From an uncultured Flavobacteriales bacterium (GTDB lineage: Bacteria; Bacteroidota; Bacteroidia; Flavobacteriales_D; Crocinitomicaceae): a DNA stretch of 64,000 nt. The notes below the pieces were generated by a model. That model was not told where the DNA came from. It worked only from the letters and a program-made list of their open reading frames with translations, and did not search any database. The first letter of the stretch is position 1. The number at the start of each line of letters is the position of its first letter. The position numbers and the translations under genes are program-made. The stretch lies in the NCBI GenBank assembly GCA_905480145.1, contig CAJQPA010000001.1:57053-121052 (forward strand), given 5' to 3'. Below are positions 1 to 11,456 of this stretch, piece by piece.

Positions 1-48
1 AAGAGAAAATGTAGCGGTAACAATAAATAATAAGGCAATTAATCGCAT
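1..48 (-). CDS. 5' end of a secreted-protein gene, cut by the window edge
   Basis: Reading the minus strand from an ATG at 48-46 gives 16 codons, MRLIALLFIVTATFSL, before the window ends. This is a typical start of a signal peptide: one basic residue followed by a hydrophobic core. The preceding gene on the same strand ends at 111, so this is the next gene downstream of the FKBP run, possibly with its own promoter: a TAnnTTTG element (TACCTTTG) lies on the minus strand at 98-91. No function can be assigned from 16 residues. Confidence 0.5.
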   Translation of the reverse strand, partial: MRLIALLFIVTATFSL

Positions 49-110
49 AACAGTTTTACGTATAAACCAACAAGTGATTTTTGAGTTAGACAAAGGTAGT
101 AAATACATGT

Positions 111-974
111 CTATTTATCGATTACATCCATGACTAATATGTTGTAAAACAAATCTTCATTTGCTCCTACAACATCAAGGTATCCCTTGCTTCCATAGGC
201 CTCCTCAGCAGGAACATAGACGAACATGCGGTCAGACTTTTTAGCATTAATTAACGCTTTTTTCAATCCAGGAACAGTTCCACTATCGTTTAATTTTAAT
301 TCAAATGGGTTGGATCGATACGTATTTACATACATTGGGTTCGTCGGAGAAGAGACCATGCAATGAAATATAATCTTGTTATTACGATCAAATTTGAAAG
401 TGTTTTTTTCGTTTTCTTCAAAAAGATAAACTTTATTCCCATCCACTTCTCGAGTTGGTTTCTGCTTACTTAAAATTCTAATTTTCAAAATATTATCAGC
501 ATTCGGAGGGATTAATCCTTCTATGCCTTTTTCACCTCTCGCCAATTCACTCGGAATAAATACTTCCGCAAAATCACCTATTTTTAAGTGTTCCAAAGCA
601 ATATCCCAACCTTTGGTTTGCATCTCAAAACCAATCATAAATGGCATTGATTCTTTTTTCAATAAATGATTACCGTCAACTACCTTATTGTCTTTCAAGA
701 ATACTTTATAGTCAATATTAATGATCTCTCCACGCTTCAAAAACTCACCTTCTCCATGCTCCACCCATTTAATGACAATGCCATTATCAAGAGTCACCTC
801 ATCAATAACTTTAGAAACATCATCCAAAAGACTTCTCTTTGAATCAACTTCTTTAACAACTTCATCTCTTGAAGTAACTTCTTTCTCTTGGTCCTGATTA
901 CTCTTTACTCCTTGTGTATCGCAAGAGTTAAAAAACCAAAGACCTACCAATAATATATATATTTTCATATTCAT
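111..974 (-). CDS. Lipoprotein with two FKBP-type peptidyl-prolyl isomerase domains
   Basis: 287 residues. The N-terminus is a lipoprotein-like signal with a candidate lipidated Cys18 (FNSC, a loose lipobox). Two FKBP-like segments follow, roughly residues 77-168 and 185-285; each shows the family pattern of an early aromatic strand, a 'P-fmiG' or 'P-elkl' turn, a 'GD-aevfiPse' or 'sDrmfvyvPaeeAYG' strand and a closing hydrophobic strand. The expected role is proline isomerisation or chaperoning of exported proteins at the periplasmic face of a membrane. The start overlaps the stop of the upstream FKBP gene by one base (TAATG), so translation is probably coupled. A second ATG two codons downstream (968) is also possible. 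The second domain looks more diverged and may be non-catalytic. Confidence 0.85.
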   Translation of the reverse strand: MNMKIYILLVGLWFFNSCDTQGVKSNQDQEKEVTSRDEVVKEVDSKRSLLDDVSKVIDEVTLDNGIVIKWVEHGEGEFLKRGEIINIDYKVFLKDNKVVDGNHLLKKESMPFMIGFEMQTKGWDIALEHLKIGDFAEVFIPSELARGEKGIEGLIPPNADNILKIRILSKQKPTREVDGNKVYLFEENEKNTFKFDRNNKIIFHCMVSSPTNPMYVNTYRSNPFELKLNDSGTVPGLKKALINAKKSDRMFVYVPAEEAYGSKGYLDVVGANEDLFYNILVMDVIDK

Positions 975-1492
975 TATTTAATGCCAATTAAGTGAATGTC
1001 TAAAACTAACGTGGTCAATGGCGGTATTTTATCAAGGTCTCCTACCAAACCATGACCAATATGACTTGGTATAATCAACTTTGCTCTATCACCAATACTC
1101 AGTAATTTGACAGCCTCCTGAACTCCCGATTCAATATCACTATTATCTACCTTCAACTCAACGTATTCATCAGCTTCGGTTTTATCACAAATCGTTCCAT
1201 CCATCAGTGCAATTTCATACTCCAACTCTGCCAAATTACCTTTTACGGGAGAGTAGGTCGAATCAACTGTACCATGTTCATAGATATAATATTGCAATCC
1301 TGTACCCGTCTCGGTCATAATCCAATCTTTGTGCATCTCAAGAAATAGCTTAATGTCAATCCCTTCCTGAATCACCAGATTTTTATTCAAATCCGTAGAA
1401 TTGTTTTTCGTCCAATTCACGTCTTTAATTATTGCCTCAGGTTCAGAGGTGCAAGAACAGATTAACCAGAAAAGAACAAACATGTATCTCAT
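974..1492 (-). CDS. GldI-like FKBP-type peptidyl-prolyl isomerase lipoprotein
   Basis: 172 residues with a short hydrophobic N-terminus ending in Cys12/Cys14 (ICSC), consistent with a lipoprotein. One FKBP domain occupies about residues 83-172 (GNLAELEYEIALMDGT, then GDRAKLIIPSHIGHG and a final strand). In Flavobacteriales, GldI is a single-domain FKBP lipoprotein linked to gliding motility and type IX secretion, and from memory it often sits beside a DHH phosphoesterase, as here. The stop overlaps the next FKBP gene by one base and the start overlaps the DHH gene by one base, so this is an operon member. The GldI name is inferred from size, lipoprotein signal and context; it could be a general periplasmic foldase. 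Confidence 0.75.
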   Translation of the reverse strand: MRYMFVLFWLICSCTSEPEAIIKDVNWTKNNSTDLNKNLVIQEGIDIKLFLEMHKDWIMTETGTGLQYYIYEHGTVDSTYSPVKGNLAELEYEIALMDGTICDKTEADEYVELKVDNSDIESGVQEAVKLLSIGDRAKLIIPSHIGHGLVGDLDKIPPLTTLVLDIHLIGIK

Positions 1493-2490
1493 TATGCAAA
1501 ATATTTTGGAGCTACTTCTTTAAATTTGGCTATCGTTTCATCCAAACTAAGAAATGATGCCCCACCTGAAGCGTTTTTATGGCCACCTCCATTAAAGTGC
1601 TCATTCGCTAACTCATTCACTGCAGTATCACCTGTTGACCTAAATGACATCTTAATCATATCATCCGATTCTCTCATAAAAACGGCCATTCGTACCCCCT
1701 CCATCGATAATGCGACATTTACAACTCCCTCAGTATCCCCTTTTATGAAATTAAAACGTTCCAACTCCTTTTCCGTTACAGAAACAATGGCTACTCCTAA
1801 ATCTTCCATGAATTCTAGACGCTCCGCAATGATGTAACCTCTCAATTTCATTTTATCTATCCGATTGTTCCCAAAAGTAGCCTCATGAACTGCTGTATGA
1901 TCAGTACCATTCTCGATCAACGAAGCTATAATATTATGCGTTCTTGGGCTTACAGAAGAAAATCTAAATGACCCAGTATCCGTCATTATACCCAAATACA
2001 AAGGCATTCCGATTGCATTATTCAGTAAGTCCAAATTATCAGAACCTGCTATCACTTCATAAATCAGTTGTGCTGTTGAGCAAATTTCTGGTTCTGAAAC
2101 CGTTATAGATGCATAGTCATCTGGGTCCAAATGATGATCAATCATAATTTTTTTCCCTTCGGCTGCTGTAAAAGCAGGTTCCATATCTCTCCCTAAACGA
2201 TGTGCAGCATTATAATCCAAAGAGAAAAGTAAATCAGCATTTTTTAATTGGACTTCAATTTCTTCTTGGTTATTTTCAAAATCTAAAATCTCGACACCGT
2301 CTTTCGCCCACTCAATAAAACCTGGACAAGGGTCTGGATGACAAATTGTAGCATCTTTACCGAGTGCTTTTATAAAATGAAAGAGCCCCAAAGAACTTCC
2401 TATTGAATCGCCATCAGGAGACCTGTGACTTGTTATTACTATGTTTTTTGCATCCAAGATTGCTTGAACAATTGCATTTGCCTCTTTCAT
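1492..2490 (-). CDS. nrnA: DHH/DHHA1 phosphoesterase, NrnA-like (oligoribonuclease/pAp phosphatase)
   Basis: 332 residues, the normal size for NrnA-type enzymes. An N-terminal DHH domain shows SPDGDS (24-29), LDYNAAHRLG (91-100), the DHH triad at 118-120 and DTGSF near 171, the metal-binding motifs of the superfamily. The DHHA1 signature GGGH lies at about 301-304, followed by NASGG. The family degrades nanoRNAs and dephosphorylates pAp or cyclic dinucleotide products in the cytoplasm; which activity dominates cannot be told from sequence. The start overlaps the dapA stop and the stop overlaps the GldI-like start, each by one base (TAATG), implying translational coupling. Confidence 0.9.
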   Translation of the reverse strand: MKEANAIVQAILDAKNIVITSHRSPDGDSIGSSLGLFHFIKALGKDATICHPDPCPGFIEWAKDGVEILDFENNQEEIEVQLKNADLLFSLDYNAAHRLGRDMEPAFTAAEGKKIMIDHHLDPDDYASITVSEPEICSTAQLIYEVIAGSDNLDLLNNAIGMPLYLGIMTDTGSFRFSSVSPRTHNIIASLIENGTDHTAVHEATFGNNRIDKMKLRGYIIAERLEFMEDLGVAIVSVTEKELERFNFIKGDTEGVVNVALSMEGVRMAVFMRESDDMIKMSFRSTGDTAVNELANEHFNGGGHKNASGGASFLSLDETIAKFKEVAPKYFA

Positions 2491-3368
2491 TATCCTAAAA
2501 TTCTCTTTGTTTCTTGTATAATATCGCTCTTTAACTCTTCAGAAATAGGATACAATGGTCTTCTCATGAACGCTTTCATAATTCCAATTTCTTCCAACGC
2601 AACTTTAACACCACCAGGATTTCCTTCAGCGAAAAGCATTTTCGTTATGTTATGTAATTCGTAGTGTTTTTTACTCGCTGAAGAATAGTTTCCTTTGGCC
2701 GCATCATGCACCATTTCAGAAAACAACTTAGGGTAAGAATTCGCACTAACAGAAATAACACCAGCAACTCCAACGGACATTAAGGGAACAACAATAGCAT
2801 CGTCTCCAGATAAGACATCGAACCCTACCGGTTTATTGTTTACAATATCCATAATCTGACTTAAATCACCTGAAGCTTCTTTCATCGCCACAATGTTATC
2901 TATCTCTGCTAATCTCAGAGTTGTACCCGCAGAAACATTAGAACCCGTTCTTCCTGGAACATTGTAAAGGATGATTGGTAAAACAGTATTGCTCGCTATA
3001 TACTTATAATGTTGATAAATCCCTTCCTGAGTAGGTTTATTATAATATGGAGATACAGAAAGAATACCATCGACCCCTTCCGGAATCATCTTCATCGTCT
3101 CCGCAATTTTAACGGAATCATTGCCTCCTACCCCAAAAACAATTTTTAGCGCACCCTTATTTTCTTCTTGAACTGTTTTCAAGACTTCTAACTTCTCTTC
3201 CCAACTTAAAACTGGTGATTCGCCTGTGGTCCCTTGAACAACTAAAAAATCGACTCCGCTTTCAATTTGATAACGGACTAATTTTTTCAAAGCGTCAAAA
3301 TCAATTGAATGATCTTCATGAAATGGTGTTACTAGCGCTACCCCTGCTCCTTTAAATGGATTATTCAT
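2490..3368 (-). CDS. dapA: 4-hydroxy-tetrahydrodipicolinate synthase
   Basis: 292 residues, a standard DapA TIM barrel. It condenses pyruvate with aspartate semialdehyde, the first committed step to diaminopimelate and lysine. Visible active-site elements are GTTGE at 46-50, the catalytic Tyr in LYNVPGR (Tyr135), Arg140 and the Schiff-base Lys163 in AMKEASG. It lies 12 bases downstream of the DUF6913-like gene and overlaps the next gene by one base. Other N-acetylneuraminate lyase family members share the fold, but the motif set fits DapA. Confidence 0.95.
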   Translation of the reverse strand: MNNPFKGAGVALVTPFHEDHSIDFDALKKLVRYQIESGVDFLVVQGTTGESPVLSWEEKLEVLKTVQEENKGALKIVFGVGGNDSVKIAETMKMIPEGVDGILSVSPYYNKPTQEGIYQHYKYIASNTVLPIILYNVPGRTGSNVSAGTTLRLAEIDNIVAMKEASGDLSQIMDIVNNKPVGFDVLSGDDAIVVPLMSVGVAGVISVSANSYPKLFSEMVHDAAKGNYSSASKKHYELHNITKMLFAEGNPGGVKVALEEIGIMKAFMRRPLYPISEELKSDIIQETKRILG

Positions 3369-3380
3369 TCTATTCTAGTG

Positions 3381-6715
<3,335 letters not shown>

Positions 6716-6723
6716 TATATATT

Positions 6724-7374
6724 TTATTTAGACCTGAAATAATGTGTGTAACCAAAGCCTACAATTAAATATTGCGTCAACTTATCGAACCCAGAAGGGT
6801 CCCAACCAGAATTAGTATTAACTCCTATAAAACTTGGCCTAAAGCCATACCCTTGAAAATTATAACCAAATGTAAAACGATAAGAACTTCTTTCATCAGC
6901 AGAAAGAATTAACCCTAAAGTTGGCTCGACTAACATTGATTCATTACTATTCGTGTGATTGGCGATAACCTCTCCTTCCGGGTTTGTTTCTTCAACGACT
7001 GACCCGCTAAATAAGTAACCAACCTTCACTCCAAAATCTACTGCAAATCTATCTGAAAGAAACTTGTCAAATCCTACCTTTAAGAAACCACCAGCAGAAT
7101 GAATAGAACCACCAACAGGTGTGGGCACTTTAAATTCATTGATCGTAAATAATGAATACCTTCCTCCTAATCCAAAATGAAGGTGAAAAGGCAAACTATA
7201 TTGCGCATAAGTGGATAAACCAACAAGACCTTGCATGACATCATCAAAAGGTTCGTTTGCCAAAGCAACGGGCAAACCAAGCTCAACATTCCAAGTCCAT
7301 TTAGGTTCTATTTTCTGACTATTAGCCTGAACACTAAATAAGAACAATCCAAGAATTAAAAATATATTTTTCAC
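6724..7374 (-). CDS. Secreted outer-membrane beta-barrel-like protein
   Basis: 216 residues starting at GTG (7374). A clear signal peptide runs to about SVQANSQ (residue 20). The remainder is built of alternating hydrophobic strands with aromatic ends ('AQYSLPFHLHFGLGGRYSLF', 'RFAVDFGVKVGYLFSG', 'YRFTFGYNFQGYGF') and ends in an aromatic-rich strand with a lysine terminus, typical of small Bacteroidota porin-like barrels. Substrate unknown. It is the first gene of the minus-strand run that continues through prmC and ligA. No consensus promoter was obvious in the 58-base divergent gap. Confidence 0.75.
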   Translation of the reverse strand: MKNIFLILGLFLFSVQANSQKIEPKWTWNVELGLPVALANEPFDDVMQGLVGLSTYAQYSLPFHLHFGLGGRYSLFTINEFKVPTPVGGSIHSAGGFLKVGFDKFLSDRFAVDFGVKVGYLFSGSVVEETNPEGEVIANHTNSNESMLVEPTLGLILSADERSSYRFTFGYNFQGYGFRPSFIGVNTNSGWDPSGFDKLTQYLIVGFGYTHYFRSK

Positions 7375-7432
7375 GGTGTAAATCTTAACGCTAAACTAAG
7401 CAATAAATTGTGATTTTAGTTACTTTCACCGT

Positions 7433-8332
7433 ATGAACAAAGGAATTGCATACATGATTTTATCAGGACTCTGTTTTGTCGTTGTTAACTTCTTTGTAAA
7501 AATATTGGGGACAGATCCGTTACAAGAAATCATCCCGAACGTCCAGAAATACCCCGCGCACGAACTCGTGTTAGCCAGGTCGATTGTTTCTTTTGCAATT
7601 AGCGCATTCATCATCAAGAGAAAAAATATTCCATTTTTTGGAGTTAATAAAAAATGGCTCATAATTAGAGGTTTAGCAGGAACACTTGCGCTCACAATGT
7701 TTTTTTACACTCTCCACAATATGCCCATGGCAATTGCAGCAATCATTCAATATTTAGCCCCAATATTCACAGTGATTTTGGCAATGATTTTATTGAAAGA
7801 AAAAGTTAAATTAATTCAATGGTTTTTCATTGGCATGGCCTTTACTGGAGTTGGAATGATTGCACTTGACCAATTAACAAGCATTACTTTAGAATCAAAT
7901 AAAATTTCAATTTTAAATATAGGAATTGGCATAGTCGCGGCAGTATTGTCAGGCGTCGCTTACACGGCCGTCATCAAACTAAAAAAAACAGATGTACCCA
8001 TAACGATTGTTATGTACTTTCCGATGGTATCCATTCCGCTAATGACCATTTTATGCCTATGGAAATTCACTATGCCCGAAGGAATAGAATGGCTGATTTT
8101 ATTCATCATTGGATTATTCACCCAGTTTGCTCAAATACTATTAACGAAAGCACTGCATAAAGGAAGTGCGTCCACTATTACCCCTATTCAATATTTGGGA
8201 GCCATTTATATGTTCTTGATCGGTTATTTTGTTTTTGATGACCGTTTGAGTTTTATCGTAAATATAGGGATGGCAACAATTTTATTTGCAGTATTCTTAA
8301 ATGCAATAGTCAGGCATCGCATAGTGAAATAA
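7433..8332 (+). CDS. DMT-superfamily (EamA) transporter
   Basis: 299 residues with about ten hydrophobic segments and two EamA repeats (roughly 1-140 and 150-295), a normal size for drug/metabolite exporters. The first repeat includes 'YTLHNMPMAIAAIIQYLAPIF', the second 'KALHKGSASTITPIQYLGAIY', both family hallmarks. It is an inner-membrane transporter of unknown substrate. It is transcribed divergently from the outer-membrane protein gene across 58 bases. Confidence 0.88.
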   Translation: MNKGIAYMILSGLCFVVVNFFVKILGTDPLQEIIPNVQKYPAHELVLARSIVSFAISAFIIKRKNIPFFGVNKKWLIIRGLAGTLALTMFFYTLHNMPMAIAAIIQYLAPIFTVILAMILLKEKVKLIQWFFIGMAFTGVGMIALDQLTSITLESNKISILNIGIGIVAAVLSGVAYTAVIKLKKTDVPITIVMYFPMVSIPLMTILCLWKFTMPEGIEWLILFIIGLFTQFAQILLTKALHKGSASTITPIQYLGAIYMFLIGYFVFDDRLSFIVNIGMATILFAVFLNAIVRHRIVK

Positions 8333-8375
8333 AGTTTTAATTAATTCTCATCAGTATTTTTAGTATTTTTAATCA

Positions 8376-9296
8376 ATGGCAGAGAAAATCAACAGACAGA
8401 AACTTGCTTCCTTCGGGAACTTAGATCTTCTTGCTAAGCAAATTGTTGAGGGTTTTATAACAGGACTTCATAAAAGTCCGTTTCATGGTTTTTCTGTGGA
8501 GTTTGCAGAACATCGTGCATATAACAAAGGTGAATCAACAAGACACATTGATTGGAAACTATTTGGTAGAACGGAAAAACTTTTCACAAAAAAATATGAG
8601 GAAGAAACTAATTTGCGCTGCCAAATAGTTATAGACTGCTCTAGCTCTATGCTCTTTCCATTAAAAGAAGAACAAACGAAATTACGGTTTTCGACATATG
8701 CTGCCGCCTCATTGATTGAACTCTTAAAGCGTCAGCGAGATGCTGTTGGAATAACACTCTTCACAGATAAGCTTGACATTCATACAAAAGCAAAGTCTTC
8801 AACGAGACATCATCTATACCTCTATAGTGAGTTAGAAAAACACTTAAAACAATATACCGAGAACTCGAAAAAATCTACCTCCACTGCTCAGTCCTTGCAT
8901 GATGTTGCTGAATTATGTCCCAAAAGAAGCTTAATTATCATATTCTCAGATCTTCTCGACAACCCGGAAAAGAAAAATGATTTCTTCGAGGCATTACAGC
9001 ACCTTAAACACAACAAACATGAAGTCGTTGTTTTTCATGTAATGGATAAAAAAAGAGAACTTGATTTTGAATTGGAAAATCGACCTTATAACTTAATTGA
9101 CATGGAAACCGGTGAGAAAATTCGCCTGCAACCATCTCAACTAAAGGAAGAATATCAAAAGTCGGTGAAAGAATATTTTCGCTCAATTGAACTAAAGTGT
9201 ACTGATTATAAAATTGACTTTGTTCCTGTTGACATTCAAAATGGTTACCAAGACGTACTTTTGAAATACTTGCTGAAAAGACAAAAATTATTTTAA
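8376..9296 (+). CDS. DUF58 domain protein (VWA-like)
   Basis: 306 residues, soluble. It has the DUF58 signature YNKGESTRHIDWKLFGRTE at 49-67 and a von Willebrand A-type fold with the MIDAS motif DxSxS at 87-91 (DCSSS) and a second acidic site in IFSDLLD. DUF58 proteins usually accompany a MoxR AAA+ ATPase and Bat proteins in stress or envelope complexes. No MoxR gene is adjacent here, so its partner must be elsewhere. The gene ends immediately against the convergent DUF4301 gene. A TATTTTTA element at 8364-8371 lies four bases before the ATG. Confidence 0.88.
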   Translation: MAEKINRQKLASFGNLDLLAKQIVEGFITGLHKSPFHGFSVEFAEHRAYNKGESTRHIDWKLFGRTEKLFTKKYEEETNLRCQIVIDCSSSMLFPLKEEQTKLRFSTYAAASLIELLKRQRDAVGITLFTDKLDIHTKAKSSTRHHLYLYSELEKHLKQYTENSKKSTSTAQSLHDVAELCPKRSLIIIFSDLLDNPEKKNDFFEALQHLKHNKHEVVVFHVMDKKRELDFELENRPYNLIDMETGEKIRLQPSQLKEEYQKSVKEYFRSIELKCTDYKIDFVPVDIQNGYQDVLLKYLLKRQKLF

Positions 9297-10652
9297 TTAA
9301 GCTTTGTGGGCTGATTTATTCAAATCCAACACACTTTTTACAGGACTAAAAATTGCTGAGGGGATTTCTAAGAAAATTGTATTCCAATCGCTCATTCCTC
9401 CATTCCATAAGCCCGGTAATTCTCTATAAAGAATCTCTTTCCCTTGATGTGATTTCTTTACAACAAAAAACTTCGAATCATCTCGAAAATCTAAAATATT
9501 TAAATTATTGCCAAAAGCATCTGTTTTAGAAACAACTATAAATACTGGATTGAAATGACTACTTGCCTGGACAATTTCTTGCTCAGAAGCCAAATCTTTT
9601 ATCTGAGCTTTCTCAATAATTTGATTGGTGACACCTCCTTGTTCTGACACCCAGAATGGACCTCCGCCGGGCTCACCTTCATTCTTCACCATGCCAGCAA
9701 CACGAGTAGGTCGGTTTAAAAACACTTTAAGAGAATGAACATCCATGTTGCTTAGCAAGTCTGATGAAATAAACTGATATCGCGTATTCAATTCAATCAA
9801 ACTCTCTTTAGAAAAGTCTTTTGATAATGCTAAAAGTTCTGCTTTGAATTTTAATAATAGACTCATTGCAATCTTCCAAGTTTTTTCAGTCGCCTTAACT
9901 TTTGAGTTGTGCTGAATATTATCTATGTTTTTTATCAAAACAATATCACCATCTATTTCATTCAAATTATTCAAAAGAGCACCGTGTCCAGCAGGTCTTT
10001 TCAAAAATTTATCACCGTGCTTAACGACATCTCCATCATTGTTAAAGCAAAATGCATTTGTTTCCTCTTTTTGATTAGAAAAACTAATATTTGAATCGTC
10101 TAGAACTCTCGTTTTTATATTTGACTTTATTGCTTGTTCAAACTCTTTTTGAACGGTGAAATGAATCTTCACACTCTCCCCAAATAAAGACTGGGCCTGG
10201 AGCACTTGATCTTGAAACGCTGTTGAAACAGAAGAGTCATATTTATGAAAAGGAATAAGTCCTTTTGGTAAAACAGCAAATTTATTAAGAATGAATTCAA
10301 CTATTTCAACATCATTCAAGTCACTCGTTAACCCCTCTTCGACCAATTCATTATAGAAAGGAAAACTGTCAATATTATCAAAGAATTCATTTATTTCTTT
10401 AGAACTAGTTCTATTCTCCAACCATTCAAATAAAAACTTAAACATTCTAGAACCAGATCCTGAGCCCGGAATAAAGAATGAAGGTGTAAATTCCAAAGTA
10501 TCAAAATTATTGATCATCATTTCTTTTTCATCATCAGACAATCGAACGATACCATTACCTGCAGAGCAAGATTCATTCAGTTTTACTTGAAACTCTTGCT
10601 CAAACACTTGATTTTTCTGTAAGATGATTTCTTTCTTCGTTTCTATACTCAT
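9297..10652 (-). CDS. DUF4301 protein, probable nucleotidyltransferase-like fold
   Basis: 451 residues. It shows the features I associate with DUF4301: a Gly/Ser-rich loop followed by Arg (IPGSGSGSRM, 61-70), KRPAGHGALL (218-227), KNIDN (241-245), GEPGGGPFWV (about 326-335), and a C-terminal 'ELPGLWNGGMSDWNT' block. The first three resemble the nucleotide-binding loop, the KP(G)GHG loop and the metal-binding N/D-D site of sugar-nucleotide pyrophosphorylases. That resemblance is my inference; the family is officially uncharacterised. The stop codon abuts the DUF58 stop with no intervening base. Confidence 0.85.
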   Translation of the reverse strand: MSIETKKEIILQKNQVFEQEFQVKLNESCSAGNGIVRLSDDEKEMMINNFDTLEFTPSFFIPGSGSGSRMFKFLFEWLENRTSSKEINEFFDNIDSFPFYNELVEEGLTSDLNDVEIVEFILNKFAVLPKGLIPFHKYDSSVSTAFQDQVLQAQSLFGESVKIHFTVQKEFEQAIKSNIKTRVLDDSNISFSNQKEETNAFCFNNDGDVVKHGDKFLKRPAGHGALLNNLNEIDGDIVLIKNIDNIQHNSKVKATEKTWKIAMSLLLKFKAELLALSKDFSKESLIELNTRYQFISSDLLSNMDVHSLKVFLNRPTRVAGMVKNEGEPGGGPFWVSEQGGVTNQIIEKAQIKDLASEQEIVQASSHFNPVFIVVSKTDAFGNNLNILDFRDDSKFFVVKKSHQGKEILYRELPGLWNGGMSDWNTIFLEIPSAIFSPVKSVLDLNKSAHKA

Positions 10653-10683
10653 ACCTTAGTAGTAGAATAATTAAATTAATGTT

Positions 10684-11415
10684 TTGAAAATCGGTCTCGA
10701 ATATATAAAATATAGATGGAACAAAAAGGTTGGAAAAGGAATTCCTTCTCCTTTTATTCGTGATTTCTACAAAACCTGTTTGTCAATTTCATTAGACTCA
10801 AACTCAAGAGCTGAGTTAAAACAACTATTTACAAGATTGAAGTCCGATCAACGAATTCTAAAAATAGAAGATTTTGGCGCAGGCTCTAAAAAGCTAGGAA
10901 GCTCAAGAAAAGTATCTACCATTTTGAAGACTAGTTCTTCCAAAGGAAAGTATGGAAAAATACTTTACCAGCTAAACAAGCACTATCAATTCAAAAACTG
11001 TTTGGAATTAGGCACGTCTTTAGGTGTTGGAACAACATATCTAAGTCTTGGATTTCCAGCATCAAACATTACAACAATTGAGGCTTGCGGCGAAACAAGA
11101 GCAGTAGCCCTTGAAAACTTCGAAATCAAACCCAATATCAATTGTGTTCATTTAACATTTGAAAATTTCTTAAAAAACCATCAAGATATTATATATGACT
11201 TTGTTTATATAGACGGACATCATGATGGGGAAGCGTTGAAAAAATACATTAAAATGCTTGAGCCATTCACTAATACCAATACGATTTATATGCTAGATGA
11301 TATTCGATGGAGTCAATCCATGTTTTACGCGTGGAAAAACTTATCTAACTATGATGGTTTCGGAGTGGCCATTGATTTATTCAGAATTGGAATACTAAGA
11401 AAGTCAAATTCCTGA
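10684..11415 (+). CDS. Class I SAM-dependent methyltransferase
   Basis: 243 residues from a TTG start; an ATG three bases further out is closed by a stop in its own frame, and the next in-frame Met lies far downstream. The N-terminal KGIPSPFIRDF motif matches the '(H)G-HSPF' segment of a Bacteroidota methyltransferase group. The Rossmann core shows CLELGTSLGVGTTYLS (SAM-binding loop), an acidic residue after strand 2 (TIEAC), FVYIDGHHDG and MLDDIRWS. The DGHH-type motif is common in O-methyltransferase-like enzymes. Substrate unknown. It is transcribed divergently from DUF4301. Confidence 0.8.
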   Translation: MKIGLEYIKYRWNKKVGKGIPSPFIRDFYKTCLSISLDSNSRAELKQLFTRLKSDQRILKIEDFGAGSKKLGSSRKVSTILKTSSSKGKYGKILYQLNKHYQFKNCLELGTSLGVGTTYLSLGFPASNITTIEACGETRAVALENFEIKPNINCVHLTFENFLKNHQDIIYDFVYIDGHHDGEALKKYIKMLEPFTNTNTIYMLDDIRWSQSMFYAWKNLSNYDGFGVAIDLFRIGILRKSNS

Positions 11416-11456
11416 AGAAGGAAATTTGAAAGCTTCTCTAGAACTATCGCAATATA

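Noticed and set aside
1526..1837. Open frame of 103 codons on the plus strand opposite the nrnA-like gene
   Set aside because: It is a shadow of a well-conserved DHH gene with all its motifs on the other strand, and no family features are seen in it.
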